This document shows positions 1 to 7,602 of a stretch of DNA of 13,861 bases, in pieces. The notes beneath the pieces were generated by a model. The model saw nothing but the letters and a program-made list of their open reading frames with translations. It was not told the origin of the DNA and searched no databases. Both the position numbers and the translations under genes were made by a program. This stretch comes from Acidimicrobiaceae bacterium (GTDB lineage: Bacteria > Actinomycetota > Acidimicrobiia > Acidimicrobiales > RAAP-2): assembly GCA_003164275.1 (NCBI GenBank), contig PLSY01000199.1:1-13861 (forward strand). Direction: 5' to 3'. Positions within the stretch are counted from its first letter, which is position 1; the number at the start of each line of letters is the position of its first letter.

Positions 1-2
1 AC

Positions 3-755
3 GTCATCAAAAGCAACAACAACCCCAATGTCCCAATCTCGGGGACCGCCGGGCTTGGACCAACAGGAACGGGAATGACGGTGTCTGGAGGGCGCTACGA
101 CACCATCACAAACAACGTCTTCATCGATAACGGCGCCTGGGGCATGGCCTTCATCCCGTACCCCGACAGCAACACCACCTCTGATGGAAGAACCTGCACG
201 GGAACTGAAGGAGTGGTGGCGACATCCCTTGGGGTCTCCGGCCTCGCCTGTGTCTACGACCCGTGGGGCGGCAAGTTGTCCAACAATAAATTCTCGGGCA
301 ACGGCACCTTCGGCAACCCTGGCAATGCCGACTTTGCCAATCTTCTGGTCTCCGGCAACCGACCTGTGAACTGCTTCTCGGGGAATACCCGCTGGAACGC
401 CTCGTTGACGCACCGGATCAGGCCGGCCACGAGCGGCAATGCCCAAGACGGGTTTCCCCAGCAGACCGCTTCGACCTGCGGGACTCGGACCCCAGCCACC
501 GGCTTACTGGGCAGCAACACCGACAAGACCCTGCTAGTCCAGCTCGAATGCGACGCCGGACTGCTAAGCGGTTCCGCGTGCTCCTCGGCTGACTATCCCA
601 AGGCCACGGCGGTCGTCATGCATGCTCTGCCCAAGCTGGCATCCATGCCCAATCCCTGTGCCGGCGTGCCCTCCAACCTATGGTGCGAAAAGGGAGCCCC
701 AGCGGTTCGCACCACGAGGCACCTGACGGCGCAGGCTCACCGACTCCGCCGATAA
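3..755 (+). CDS. Secreted parallel beta-helix-type protein, 3' part only
   Basis: The reading frame is open from the first complete codon, so the gene begins upstream and only its last 250 residues are visible. The first half is rich in Asn, Gly, Ser and Thr with short motifs such as ITNNVFIDNGAWG, LSNNKFSGNGTFG and LLVSGN. These look like rungs of a right-handed parallel beta-helix, a fold used for carbohydrate-active or adhesive surface proteins. Eight cysteines are visible, an even number that suits disulfide bonding after export; the signal peptide would lie outside the window. The last ~17 residues, from AVRTTRHL onward, turn strongly basic and unlike the rest, so the natural C-terminus may have been altered. 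No catalytic residues can be assigned and the substrate is unknown. The 145 bp after the stop hold no recognisable gene. Confidence 0.72.
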   Translation, partial: VIKSNNNPNVPISGTAGLGPTGTGMTVSGGRYDTITNNVFIDNGAWGMAFIPYPDSNTTSDGRTCTGTEGVVATSLGVSGLACVYDPWGGKLSNNKFSGNGTFGNPGNADFANLLVSGNRPVNCFSGNTRWNASLTHRIRPATSGNAQDGFPQQTASTCGTRTPATGLLGSNTDKTLLVQLECDAGLLSGSACSSADYPKATAVVMHALPKLASMPNPCAGVPSNLWCEKGAPAVRTTRHLTAQAHRLRR

Positions 756-900
756 GGCACGAGACCTCCTATCCAGCGTCCCCATGAAACTGCCATTTCT
801 CCAAGGGGTGCTCGATCCGCACACGACCGTAGGCGGGCGGCCTCGCTCCGGGAGCCACAGATACACCCGCTGGCACGATTTCGCTGATCGATAGAGCCCG

Positions 901-1300
901 TTAGTCCGGTGGAATGGTCGAAGCCGGCACCGGCTCCTCAGCTGAATCCAGGAGGGAGCCGAGTGTCCCCTGTCGATGCCTGGCTCGACAGTGAGGGGCA
1001 GCCTTCTCGGCTTCCCGCTTGGCCCGGAAGCCCCGGATCCGATCGAGGTTGTAGGCAGCAATGGTAAATCCCAGCAGGATCGACATCTTCGTTTGGCCGA
1101 AGACCCGGAAGAACCCCTCGACAGGTCGGCGAAGCCGTTCTGTCGAGGCCGAATTGGCCATTGACAGCCGACTCGACCACTTGACGCCCGTCCATCGGCG
1201 TCCGCCAGGCCGTGGTCCCGAAGGGGATCTTCTGTATGAGAGGAAGCTCGGCTGCCGGCGCCGACGAGGTTCCTTTACAGCACTGGCCGCCGGGCAGAGT
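901..1300 (-). pseudogene. Degraded transposase, C-terminal relic with frameshift
   Basis: On the minus strand two overlapping frames each carry part of what looks like one transposase C-terminus. The upstream part (about 1294-1150) reads QKIPFGTTAWRTPMDGRQVV followed by ESAVN, which resembles the RNase-H-fold end of actinobacterial DDE transposases with the catalytic-region Glu in VES. The downstream part (about 1126-901) reads GFFRVFGQTKMSILLGFTIA then AYNLDRIRGFRAKRE, the usual hydrophobic helix and basic tail, and ends at TAA (901-903). The reading frame shifts between about 1150 and 1115. There is no N-terminal helix-turn-helix or first catalytic Asp, so this is a dead fragment. No terminal inverted repeats or target duplication could be recognised. 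Family placement is by recalled pattern; IS1182-like is a guess. Confidence 0.6.
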
Positions 1301-1533
1301 GACCAACGACGAACGGCGAGATCGCCGCATGGACTTAGGGATCTCCGGGCTCCCCCTTTCTGTGACACGCACCCAGATGCAATCCAGAAGACACTCAGAG
1401 GCAAGAACTAGGCGACGTTTTGGAATTCCCGGAGTCTCGTTGGTTTGGCGGATCGGGCGCCCGACCCCGATGGCGCGCGATGCTGGTCGCAGTGAACACG
1501 CCGGGCGTGGCCTATGAACTGCTCGCGCCCAAA

Positions 1534-1540
1534 AAAGGAG
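1534..1540 (+). promoter_or_regulatory. Ribosome binding site of the SRPBCC gene
   Basis: AAAGGAG lies 5 nt before the ATG at 1546. The same frame is open back to an ATG at 1420, but that start has no such site and would add residues unlike the family, so this site decides the start. Confidence 0.75.
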
Positions 1541-1545
1541 CCCTA

Positions 1546-2019
1546 ATGCCCGATTCCATCGTCACGTCTGACCGCATCGAGGTAACTCGGCCCATCCCGG
1601 CGTCTCCAGCCGCCATCTTCGACATCTTGCGCAACCCAGCGGGCCATGTGGCCATCGACGCCTCTGGCATGCTGCAGGACTTCACAGGCGAGCCAGCAGA
1701 AAAGGTGGGTGACACGTTCGTCATCCACATGGATCGTGAGTCACTCAATGACATCCCGATGGGTAAGTACGACGTGACCGTTCACATCATTGTCTTTGAG
1801 CGCGACAAGGAGATCGCGTGGGATCTCGGACCAACTGCTCGGGTTCCGCACTTCTATGGGTACCGTCTGGCTAGCGGTGAGGACGGAATCACTAATGTCA
1901 CGTCCTACTACGACTGGTCGAAAGTGGGCGAGCACAAAGAACGCTTCCCGATCGTGCCCGAGTCGGCCCTTCGCTCCACGCTCGGAATCTTGGAGCGAAC
2001 AGTCAGAATGGGCATGTGA
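1546..2019 (+). CDS. SRPBCC (polyketide cyclase/dehydrase-like) domain protein
   Basis: 157 residues, starting at the ATG preceded by a good ribosome binding site. The opening pattern IEVTRPIPASPAAIFDILRN (11-30) is the first beta strand and helix of the SRPBCC/START-like helix-grip fold. It is followed by VGDTFVIHMD, a YDVTVHIIVFERDKEIAWDL strand pair (75-94), and a long C-terminal helix from about 137 (PESALRSTLGILERTVR). These are hallmarks of small actinobacterial polyketide-cyclase/dehydrase-like proteins, which bind hydrophobic ligands in the cavity of the fold. Length matches the family. No signal peptide or membrane segment is present, so it should be cytosolic. The ligand and reaction cannot be read from sequence, and no obvious pathway partner is adjacent; the gene stands alone between the transposase relic and a convergent gene. 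Confidence 0.85.
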   Translation: MPDSIVTSDRIEVTRPIPASPAAIFDILRNPAGHVAIDASGMLQDFTGEPAEKVGDTFVIHMDRESLNDIPMGKYDVTVHIIVFERDKEIAWDLGPTARVPHFYGYRLASGEDGITNVTSYYDWSKVGEHKERFPIVPESALRSTLGILERTVRMGM

Positions 2020-2030
2020 TGTCCCATCGT

Positions 2031-2053
2031 TCCTGAATCTCGCTTCTTCAGGA
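2031..2053. terminator. Hairpin between convergent genes, possible terminator
   Basis: TCCTGAA (2031-2037) and TTCAGGA (2047-2053) form a perfect 7-bp stem with a 9-nt loop, starting 11 nt after the SRPBCC stop and before the end of the opposing gene. There is no T-tract, so terminator function is only suggested by position. Confidence 0.4.
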
Positions 2054-2092
2054 CGTGGAGCGTAACCGGCAGTAGGTGATACCCGCCTCAGT

Positions 2093-2521
2093 TCAGGATA
2101 ATTGCTCGTTGTAGTAGGGAATCGACGCCTCTTGGAGTGCGGCGTTGAGCTTTGAGCGGACCCAACTGGCATCCTTCTTCTCAACGAACCACAGCCCGCT
2201 CGTGCCGGTCTTGGTGTGAACTTTGATATCCGTGATCACGAACGGGTCAGTCGGGCTGATACCGAGGGAAGCACCCCGAAGCGCGGTAAGAGTGAAGGTG
2301 TCGCCTTCCGATCCGCCGCCTTCTCGCTCAGAGACTTCGACGCTCAGCACGTCAGCAAGGGGGATACCGTGAGTCAGCCTCAGGTTTCCGTGCCCGAGCC
2401 TGCCGTTCTCGATCCAAAAGTGGCGACCATGTGTGCCGAGTGCTTCAAGGCCGCCGTAGTACTCGCATTTCACTGGGAAAGGAGATTTTGACCCCTTCCG
2501 CTTTACGATCAGGGGGTCCAC
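2093..2521 (-). CDS. Conserved-looking protein of unknown function
   Basis: About 142 residues if translation begins at the GTG at 2521, which directly follows an in-frame stop, so no longer start is possible. That GTG has no clear ribosome binding site, and the true start may be an internal GTG at 2473 (VKCEYYGG). The protein is rich in short predicted strands: VKCEYYGGLEALG, RHFWIENGRLGHG, LADVLSVEVSERE, ITDIKVHTK and GLWFVEKKD. It ends in a helix (WVRSKLNAALQEA). This strand-rich body with one terminal helix resembles small PH-like bacterial proteins, but I do not recognise a named family. There is no signal peptide or transmembrane segment. It converges on the SRPBCC gene, from which it is separated by about 70 bp. 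Composition and codon use fit a real gene. Confidence 0.68.
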   Translation of the reverse strand: MDPLIVKRKGSKSPFPVKCEYYGGLEALGTHGRHFWIENGRLGHGNLRLTHGIPLADVLSVEVSEREGGGSEGDTFTLTALRGASLGISPTDPFVITDIKVHTKTGTSGLWFVEKKDASWVRSKLNAALQEASIPYYNEQLS

Positions 2522-2540
2522 TCATCGGCAAAGCTTGTCA

Positions 2541-2561
2541 GAGGTATGACTCCGTTACCTC
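2541..2561. promoter_or_regulatory. Inverted repeat upstream of the 2093-2521 gene
   Basis: GAGGTA (2541-2546) and TACCTC (2556-2561) are perfect inverted arms separated by 9 nt, centred about 30 bp upstream of the minus-strand GTG. This is a plausible operator or 5'-UTR hairpin for that gene. On the minus strand TTATAT, a weak -10-like hexamer, lies just upstream of it. The arms are short, so chance is possible. Confidence 0.25.
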
Positions 2562-2806
2562 CATATAAGCTGCGGGGATTTGGGCTGTCCGGTGCACTTA
2601 GTCACACCTTCCGATTTCCCCCGACTGGGTATCGCCAAGGTGCCGATCGGCCACGGCGGATCACCTATTTCACCGGCGTTCGGGGACGCCGTTGCCGGAC
2701 TCTCTGGCGATCACAAGGCCCAGCCGAAGGGACGTATGGCGAAGGGCCTCCTGCCCCGGAGAACCCCTCGCTGCTGGTGATGCCCCAACAGCAGATAGGT
2801 CGTTCT

Positions 2807-3151
2807 TCAGGAGGTCAAGTCGACCAGTACGTCGGGGAGCGGGCTTTCGGGTGGAGCGCCCAGGTCGACGCCGGTCACATCCTTGACTTGGCCACGAAAC
2901 CAGATGGTGAACTCGTCGCCGGAGGTGGCGAGTTCCGTGAACACCTCCTCGATGTCGGGACCCTCGAACCACACCAACATGAAGCTCCCCATTGGGGTCT
3001 CCTGCAGAGCCCAAGTCTCCCGGGAAATTCCCGACCTAGCCAGTTGGGCCTCGAACCCCTTGCGGCGCTCCCCCACGCACGCGGCCGCGAAATCCCTACC
3101 TCCTTGTTCTTTACCGGGAAGGATAGGGAACACACCATTGAACACCGCCAT
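2807..3151 (-). CDS. DUF6176-like small protein
   Basis: 114 residues from the ATG at 3151, chosen because AAGGAG sits 9 nt upstream; the frame is open further to 3319, but those residues look non-coding. The pattern FPILPGKEQGGRDFAAACVG (8-27), then GISRETWALQETPMGSFMLV (41-60), EGPD, FTIWFRGQVKDVTGVDL (81-97) and PP near the end matches my recollection of the DUF6176 family. These are small proteins with a dimeric alpha-beta-barrel (ABM-like) look and unknown function. No catalytic residues can be named. There is no signal peptide. Its stop lies 285 bp from the start of the next minus-strand gene, so the two are probably not one operon. The family assignment is from memory of its conserved pattern, not a search. 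Confidence 0.78.
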   Translation of the reverse strand: MAVFNGVFPILPGKEQGGRDFAAACVGERRKGFEAQLARSGISRETWALQETPMGSFMLVWFEGPDIEEVFTELATSGDEFTIWFRGQVKDVTGVDLGAPPESPLPDVLVDLTS

Positions 3152-3160
3152 TGGGTTCTT

Positions 3161-3166
3161 CTCCTT
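3161..3166 (-). promoter_or_regulatory. Ribosome binding site of the DUF6176-like gene
   Basis: Read on the minus strand this is AAGGAG, 9 nt before the ATG at 3151. It fixes the start against the longer open frame. Confidence 0.65.
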
Positions 3167-3700
3167 GTTCGTCCGTCGTAGCACCGGCGACAGTACCCGC
3201 GGGCTCCGAAGAGTGCCCGAATCCCGCTGACCCGCAGCCTGGTGGCAAGCAGATCGAAACACCGATGGCGGACACTTCATCCAAACAAAGAATCCCGACT
3301 CTAGTGTTTGCCCAGACAAAGACGGTGCTGACTGGGTTGAAAGAACAGAGCGGCGCTTGAACTAGAGCGATACCGAAGTTGGAGACTCCCGATTCGATTC
3401 CGGTATGCCCGAGCCACACCGATGTCGAACAGATCCAGCTTGGCGGTACCTGCGACCGAGGTAGTGCTGAGTCAGTCGGGATTGCTTGGCAATAGAGGGC
3501 ATCCCCGATATGCCGGATTGAGACTTATGGCAGGCGATGCTGCTGACTCGTAGCGTCCAGAGGAACGACATGGGGCGCACAACAGGGCGGACAACTTGGA
3601 ACTGTGTGCCAATCAGCGGCGCCCCGTCGGTTGCTTCCACAGTTTCAGCGCATTTTCGTTCACGTCGGCCGCGACTACCGCCCCCCAGTAGAGTTTCGCC
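3167..3700. other. Gene-free stretch upstream of the signalling operon
   Basis: About 530 bp between two divergent genes. I see no convincing coding frame: the short ORFs here have skewed, low-complexity translations and no good ribosome binding site. It must carry the promoter of the minus-strand gene at 3151 and probably that of the operon starting at 3701. No sigma-factor consensus or operator palindrome could be assigned with confidence. A segment near 3376-3416 superficially resembles a tRNA 3' end, but it does not fold as one. Confidence 0.5.
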
Positions 3701-4903
3701 ATGAATCCCGGCTCGCGGCAGGCCGATGGTAGAGGCCACGCACAGGTTCTTCTCGTCGAGGACGACTCGGGTGATGCCGTGCTTGTGGAGGAACTACTCA
3801 ACAACCACGGGGGCGAGTTCGAGCTGATCTGGGTCCGGACACTGGTCGACGCACTTGAGAAGATCGGTCCCAGCATCGACTGCATCCTGCTCGATCTCGG
3901 TCTTCCCGACGCTGTCGGCCTGGAGGGGCTTCGCCAGATCCTCGAGGTGGCAGGCTCCCCGCCGGTCGTAGTCCTCACGGGTCTGCACGATCGCGAGAAC
4001 GGTGCCCGGTCAGTGGCACTGGGTGCCCAGGACTACCTGAGCAAGGATTCCCTCGACGACGAGACACTTTCGCGCTCGCTCCGCTACGCCATCACCCGGC
4101 AGCATGCCGAGGAGGCGTCCCAACAGCTCAGGGAAGCGGAGCTGTTGGGAGCGGAAAACTCACGCCTTGAGCGGGGACTCCTACCCCGCCCGCTCGTTCT
4201 CAATCCCCGACTCTCGTGGTCCACCCGGTACGCACCGGGTGGAGGCGGGGCACTGCTGGGAGGCGACTTCTTCGACGCAATCGAGCTCGAGGACGGCACT
4301 GTCCGGGTTGTGATCGGCGACGTGTGCGGCCACGGCCCCGATGAGGCCGCCCTCGGAGTGGCCCTCCGGGTCGCATGGCGGGCGCTGGTGTTGGCAGACC
4401 AGACCCCGGAGCGAACGCTCCGGGCGCTCGAACGGGTCCTCGAGGTGGAGCGGGTTGGCGTCGAAATCTTTGCCACTGTCTGCGACATCGAGATTGCGCC
4501 GGGCCTACAGATAGCCACTCTCCGGCTCGGCGGCCACCCAGGGCCGCTGCTTTTCGACGGACTCGCGGTGGCCGAGGCACCGGTGTCGGTGCGGAGGCCG
4601 GCCCTCGGCCTCAACGGGGCCGCGCCGTGGTCGTCGAATCAGCTCGAGTTGGGAGACGAGTGGACCTTGGTGGCCTTCACCGACGGCATCGTGGAGGGTC
4701 GGGTCGGACAGTCCGGAGCACGCCTTGAGACGGCAGGGTTGATCGAGCTGGCCGAGCGGGCCTTCGAAAAAGCTGCCAGCCTGGAGCAAGTAGGCGACCT
4801 ACTGCTGGCTGGCGCCGAGGAGGCCAACGGCGGTCCGCTCCAGGACGATGTGGCGCTGATTCTCCTCTCCACCTCACCGGCTTGGCGCGGGAACAGTGAC
4901 TGA
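3701..4903 (+). CDS. Response regulator fused to SpoIIE/PP2C phosphatase
   Basis: 400 residues in two domains. Residues ~15-135 form a receiver: acidic pocket E20-D21-D22, phospho-acceptor D65 in CILLDLGLPD, T93 and K115. Residues ~155-390 form a PPM/SpoIIE-type serine phosphatase: GGDFFDA (187-193), GDVCGHG (206-212), FTDGI (326-330) and DDVAL (382-386), so the metal-binding acidic residues are all present. A helical linker (about 135-160) joins them, as in RsbU-like proteins where receiver phosphorylation controls phosphatase output. Such enzymes usually dephosphorylate STAS-domain anti-sigma antagonists, freeing a sigma factor; that target is inference here. It is the first gene of an overlapping three-gene operon; its TGA overlaps the kinase start by 8 nt. 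The ATG has only a weak GAG-type ribosome binding site. The protein should be soluble and cytosolic. Confidence 0.93.
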   Translation: MNPGSRQADGRGHAQVLLVEDDSGDAVLVEELLNNHGGEFELIWVRTLVDALEKIGPSIDCILLDLGLPDAVGLEGLRQILEVAGSPPVVVLTGLHDRENGARSVALGAQDYLSKDSLDDETLSRSLRYAITRQHAEEASQQLREAELLGAENSRLERGLLPRPLVLNPRLSWSTRYAPGGGGALLGGDFFDAIELEDGTVRVVIGDVCGHGPDEAALGVALRVAWRALVLADQTPERTLRALERVLEVERVGVEIFATVCDIEIAPGLQIATLRLGGHPGPLLFDGLAVAEAPVSVRRPALGLNGAAPWSSNQLELGDEWTLVAFTDGIVEGRVGQSGARLETAGLIELAERAFEKAASLEQVGDLLLAGAEEANGGPLQDDVALILLSTSPAWRGNSD

Positions 4904-6443
4904 CCTGGCACCTAAAGGCAGGCCACTCGCCTCGGTCGGCCTCCGGTCCCGGCTTACCCTCCTTTTCGTGGTGAGCGCGGTGGTGGTCATCGCAGTGGCG
5001 ACCGTCAGTACCGTTTCGGTGGTCAATCTCCTACATACCCGCCATGCCCTGCTCAACCAGGTCGACCCGGCCAACCTGGAGGCAGACCAGCTCCTGGTGT
5101 CATACCTAAACCAGGAAACCGGGGTGCGGGGCTACATCCTGAGCGACGACCAGACACTTCTCGACCCCTACCTCCAAGGGCTCGCCCAGCAACACCAAAC
5201 GTCCTTGAGCCTGCACCGCCTACTGGCCAACCAGCCCCAGCTGCTGGCAGCGGTGAAGCTCGCTGAGCAGCAGGCCACCACGTGGCAGAAGCAGTTCGCC
5301 ATGCCGGCGATCGCCGCCACCCGCGCCCACAACCCGTCGTACACGTCGAACGCTGCGCTCCTCCGCGGCAAGGCGCTCTTTGACGCCGTTCGAACCCGGT
5401 TCGACGCTGTCGACCGAGATTTCGCCGCCTCCCGCTCGGCGTTGGGGGCGAGCCTCAACTCGGCCACGGCGACCATGGTCGCCTCTCTGATCGCACTGCT
5501 GGTACTCCTCGTGGTCATCGTCGTGGTCGTAAGCCGCGCACTCCGGGTGTGGGTGACCGCACCCCTCCTCCGGCTTGGCAACGACGCCGGTCAGGTCACG
5601 GCGGGCAATCTCGACCATCGGATTGAGCCAACAGGGCCGCCCGAGCTGCAACGGCTGGGGTCCGATGTCGAGGCCATGCGGAACCGGATCGTCGAGGAGT
5701 TCCAGGCCGTCGCCATCGCTCGGGCATCGCTGGCCGAGCGCAACGACGATCTCACCCGGTCGAATGCCGAGCTTGAGCAGTTCGCATACGTTGCCTCCCA
5801 CGATCTGCAAGAGCCGCTCAGAAAGGTAGCCAGCTTCACACAGCTCCTTCAGCAGCGGTACGGGGGCCAGCTCGACGAGAAGGCCGATCAGTACATCGAG
5901 TTCGCAGTGGACGGGGCCAAGCGGATGCAGTTGCTTATCAATGACCTGCTGGCGTTTTCACGGGTGGGCCGCAGCGCTGAACGGTTCCGACCAGTCGACC
6001 TGCGGTCGTGTGTCGACGCGGCACTCGGGAACCTGGCCACCCTCCTCAACGAGACCGGCGCAACCGTCGATGTCGGGCCTCTTCCCACCCTGCTCGGAGA
6101 CCCCGGCCTACTGACTGCCCTGTGGCAGAATCTAGTCGCCAACGCCATCAAATTCCGCTCCGAGGAGGTACCGGCAGTGACGATTGCGGCGGAACCGAAG
6201 ACGGACGAGTGGCTCTTCTCCGTCAGTGACAACGGCATCGGCATTGAGCCACGCTTCGCCGACAAGGTGTTCGTGATCTTTCAGCGTCTGCACAGCCGGG
6301 AGGAGTACGAGGGCACGGGCATTGGCTTGGCCCTCTGCAAGAAGATCGTCGAGTTCCACGGCGGGCGCATCTGGCTCGATGGCGGCTACGAGCCAGGGGC
6401 GAGGCTCTGGTTTACCCTGCCAGCAGTCCAAGGCGATGCATGA
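4896..6443 (+). CDS. CHASE3-HAMP sensor histidine kinase
   Basis: 515 residues from a GTG start inside the end of the preceding gene, which suggests translational coupling. Order: cytoplasmic N-terminus; TM1 ~20-44; an extracytoplasmic CHASE3-like sensor ~45-190 containing the signature [19 protein letters not shown] (74-92); TM2 ~193-214; HAMP ~215-268; a coiled coil ~268-293; HisKA with phospho-acceptor H302 in [13 protein letters not shown]; and the HATPase domain with N416 ([10 protein letters not shown]), G1 DNGIGI (445-450), F462 and G2 GTGIGLAL (473-480). All ATP-binding boxes are intact, so the kinase should be active. SHDLQEPLR is the H-box of the Cph1/bacteriophytochrome-type kinase group, which typically pairs with small Rcp1-like receivers, as found immediately downstream. 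The signal is unknown; CHASE3 is a sensor of unidentified ligands. Likely partners are D65 of the upstream phosphatase fusion and D69 of the downstream receiver. Confidence 0.94.
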   Translation: MTDLAPKGRPLASVGLRSRLTLLFVVSAVVVIAVATVSTVSVVNLLHTRHALLNQVDPANLEADQLLVSYLNQETGVRGYILSDDQTLLDPYLQGLAQQHQTSLSLHRLLANQPQLLAAVKLAEQQATTWQKQFAMPAIAATRAHNPSYTSNAALLRGKALFDAVRTRFDAVDRDFAASRSALGASLNSATATMVASLIALLVLLVVIVVVVSRALRVWVTAPLLRLGNDAGQVTAGNLDHRIEPTGPPELQRLGSDVEAMRNRIVEEFQAVAIARASLAERNDDLTRSNAELEQFAYVASHDLQEPLRKVASFTQLLQQRYGGQLDEKADQYIEFAVDGAKRMQLLINDLLAFSRVGRSAERFRPVDLRSCVDAALGNLATLLNETGATVDVGPLPTLLGDPGLLTALWQNLVANAIKFRSEEVPAVTIAAEPKTDEWLFSVSDNGIGIEPRFADKVFVIFQRLHSREEYEGTGIGLALCKKIVEFHGGRIWLDGGYEPGARLWFTLPAVQGDA

Positions 6444-6889
6444 TCAACGTCGACCCCAACTCGGCCATCACCGTCCTCCTGGTGGAGGACGACCCCGGAG
6501 ACGTGCTCATGACCCGAGAGGCCCTCGGCGAGGCGAAGGTGCTCCATAGCCTCCATGTTGCCGAGAATGGCGAGTCGGCGCTGGCCTTCCTCCGTCGCGA
6601 GGGGTCGTATGGAGATGCCCCTCGCCCTGATCTGGTCTTCCTCGATCTCAACCTTCCCCGCCTGGACGGGCGCGAGGTCCTGGCTCAGGTGAAGGCAGAT
6701 CCCAAACTCCGGTCGATCCCCGTCGTGGTACTCACCACCTCCGACGCTGAGGAGGACGTGCTCCGAAGCTACGACCTCCACGCCAACGCCTACGTGACCA
6801 AGCCGGTGGATTTCGCCGCATTCCTCGCCGCGGTTCGGCAGGTCGACGAGTTTTTCCTTACCGTGGCGCGCCTCCCCCATCTCGACTGA
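6440..6889 (+). CDS. Rcp1-like single-domain response regulator
   Basis: 149 residues, a lone receiver with no output domain. The acidic pocket is E16-D17-D18, the phospho-acceptor D69 ([14 protein letters not shown]), with T99/T100 and K121 (YVTKPVDF). The loop around 52-63 ([12 protein letters not shown]) before the D69 strand is the extended insertion typical of Rcp1-type receivers that serve SHDLQEPLR kinases. The ATG overlaps the kinase TGA as ATGA (4 nt), so the pair is tightly coupled. With no effector domain it would act as a phosphate shuttle or sink, or by protein-protein contact. It could compete with the phosphatase-fused receiver for phosphate from the same kinase. It ends the operon; a convergent gene follows at 7494-7129. 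Confidence 0.93.
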   Translation: MINVDPNSAITVLLVEDDPGDVLMTREALGEAKVLHSLHVAENGESALAFLRREGSYGDAPRPDLVFLDLNLPRLDGREVLAQVKADPKLRSIPVVVLTTSDAEEDVLRSYDLHANAYVTKPVDFAAFLAAVRQVDEFFLTVARLPHLD

Positions 6890-7103
6890 GCTGGTTTCTC
6901 GCCAAATGTGAGAGCTTCCCGAGCGTCAATCGTCGGCTCAAATCGCCCAGAGCCACGCCCGCGTCACGCTCGCAGAGGTCACATCGAGTGTCGCTCGAGG
7001 CTAAAGGGCACCTCTTCACCACGCACGTTCTCTGCCGTTTGAACAACAACTCTCGACCAGGGCAGCCACGCTCCGTCGGACGGCGACGGTCGCAGTCAGC
7101 TCA

Positions 7104-7121
7104 GTCCCATTGATCTGGGAC
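7104..7121. terminator. Short hairpin between convergent genes
   Basis: GTCCCA (7104-7109) pairs with TGGGAC (7116-7121) across a 6-nt loop, 8 nt past the stop of the minus-strand gene and about 215 nt past the receiver gene. It has no T-tract. It is a weak candidate terminator, mainly for the minus-strand gene. Confidence 0.3.
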
Positions 7122-7128
7122 GACCCTG

Positions 7129-7494
7129 TCAGTGCGTCCGTGGAGGGAAGATATCCAACTGACCAGCCCTATCCGCCGCCTCCAGTGCATTTCCGAGAAG
7201 CCAGGCGTCGAGCTCAAAGGCCACATCATCTCCATCCTCGACACCAGTCTCCTCGATGAACTCACCGATCAGTGCGAGAGTCCCGGCGTCACGTCGAATG
7301 GATCGCTGTTCGTCCGTCTCCGGCAAGAGATTCACCGGCTCCTCGTCTCGCTGCCATGCAGCGACTGCCCGGTCGGCAAGCACCCGACGAACACGCACTC
7401 GCACCTTGGGGGTCTGGGGAAGCAGCTCCTGAGCCAATTCATGAAGCGTACCGGCATCTGCTGCCCATTCCTCATGGTTGCTCCCTAGGCCCAC
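7129..7494 (-). CDS. Small acidic protein of unknown function
   Basis: 121 residues if started at the GTG at 7494; the frame stays open to 7659, but that would run into the divergent gene at 7603. GGGAG stands only a few nt before this GTG, so the start is uncertain. The sequence is hydrophilic and mostly helical-looking: EEWAADAGTLHELAQELLPQ (8-27), a basic stretch KVRVRVRRVLADRAV (30-44), then an acidic C-terminal half with GEFIEETGVEDGDDVAFELD (77-96). The alternation of basic and acidic helices looks like a real soluble protein, but I do not recognise a family. A competing plus-strand frame (7132-7488) is also open over the same DNA; its cysteine-rich translation looks less natural. The gene sits alone between the receiver gene and the GNAT-like gene. 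Confidence 0.55.
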   Translation of the reverse strand: MGLGSNHEEWAADAGTLHELAQELLPQTPKVRVRVRRVLADRAVAAWQRDEEPVNLLPETDEQRSIRRDAGTLALIGEFIEETGVEDGDDVAFELDAWLLGNALEAADRAGQLDIFPPRTH

Positions 7495-7511
7495 GCTCCC
7501 ATCATTCCAGC

Positions 7512-7538
7512 TATCCCCATTGGTTCGCAGATATCCCC
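7512..7538. repeat. Direct repeat TATCCCC at 20-bp spacing
   Basis: TATCCCC occurs at 7512-7518 and again at 7532-7538, exactly 20 bp apart (about two helical turns). It lies inside the 108-bp intergenic region between the divergent genes at 7494 and 7603. Same-face spacing is compatible with a regulator binding site, but two 7-mers may be chance. Confidence 0.3.
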
Positions 7539-7602
7539 CACGGACCTGGCGGTCGGGGGGGCACCCATCAGGTTGCTCGGTGGCGTTGCCTACGATGACT
7601 GC

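Noticed and set aside
1061..1517. Plus-strand frames across the transposase relic
   Set aside because: They are Arg/Pro-rich shadows of the minus-strand relic; only the minus strand yields transposase-like motifs.
2546..3181. 211-residue plus-strand open frame
   Set aside because: It overlaps the minus-strand DUF6176-like gene, which has a ribosome binding site and a family-like sequence; the plus frame has Pro/Arg-rich, non-protein-like composition.
3376..3416. tRNA-like 3' end (GATTCGATTCC followed by a GAGCCA end)
   Set aside because: The would-be T stem does not pair, and no matching 5' acceptor strand is found about 70 nt upstream. It is not a tRNA, and I see no sign of an attachment site there.
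3362..3739. 125-residue minus-strand frame in the gap before the signalling operon
   Set aside because: It runs into the receiver-phosphatase gene, has no ribosome binding site, and its translation looks random.
5220..5810. 196-residue minus-strand open frame
   Set aside because: It is antisense to the histidine kinase, whose membrane, HAMP and HisKA segments are unmistakable in the sense frame.
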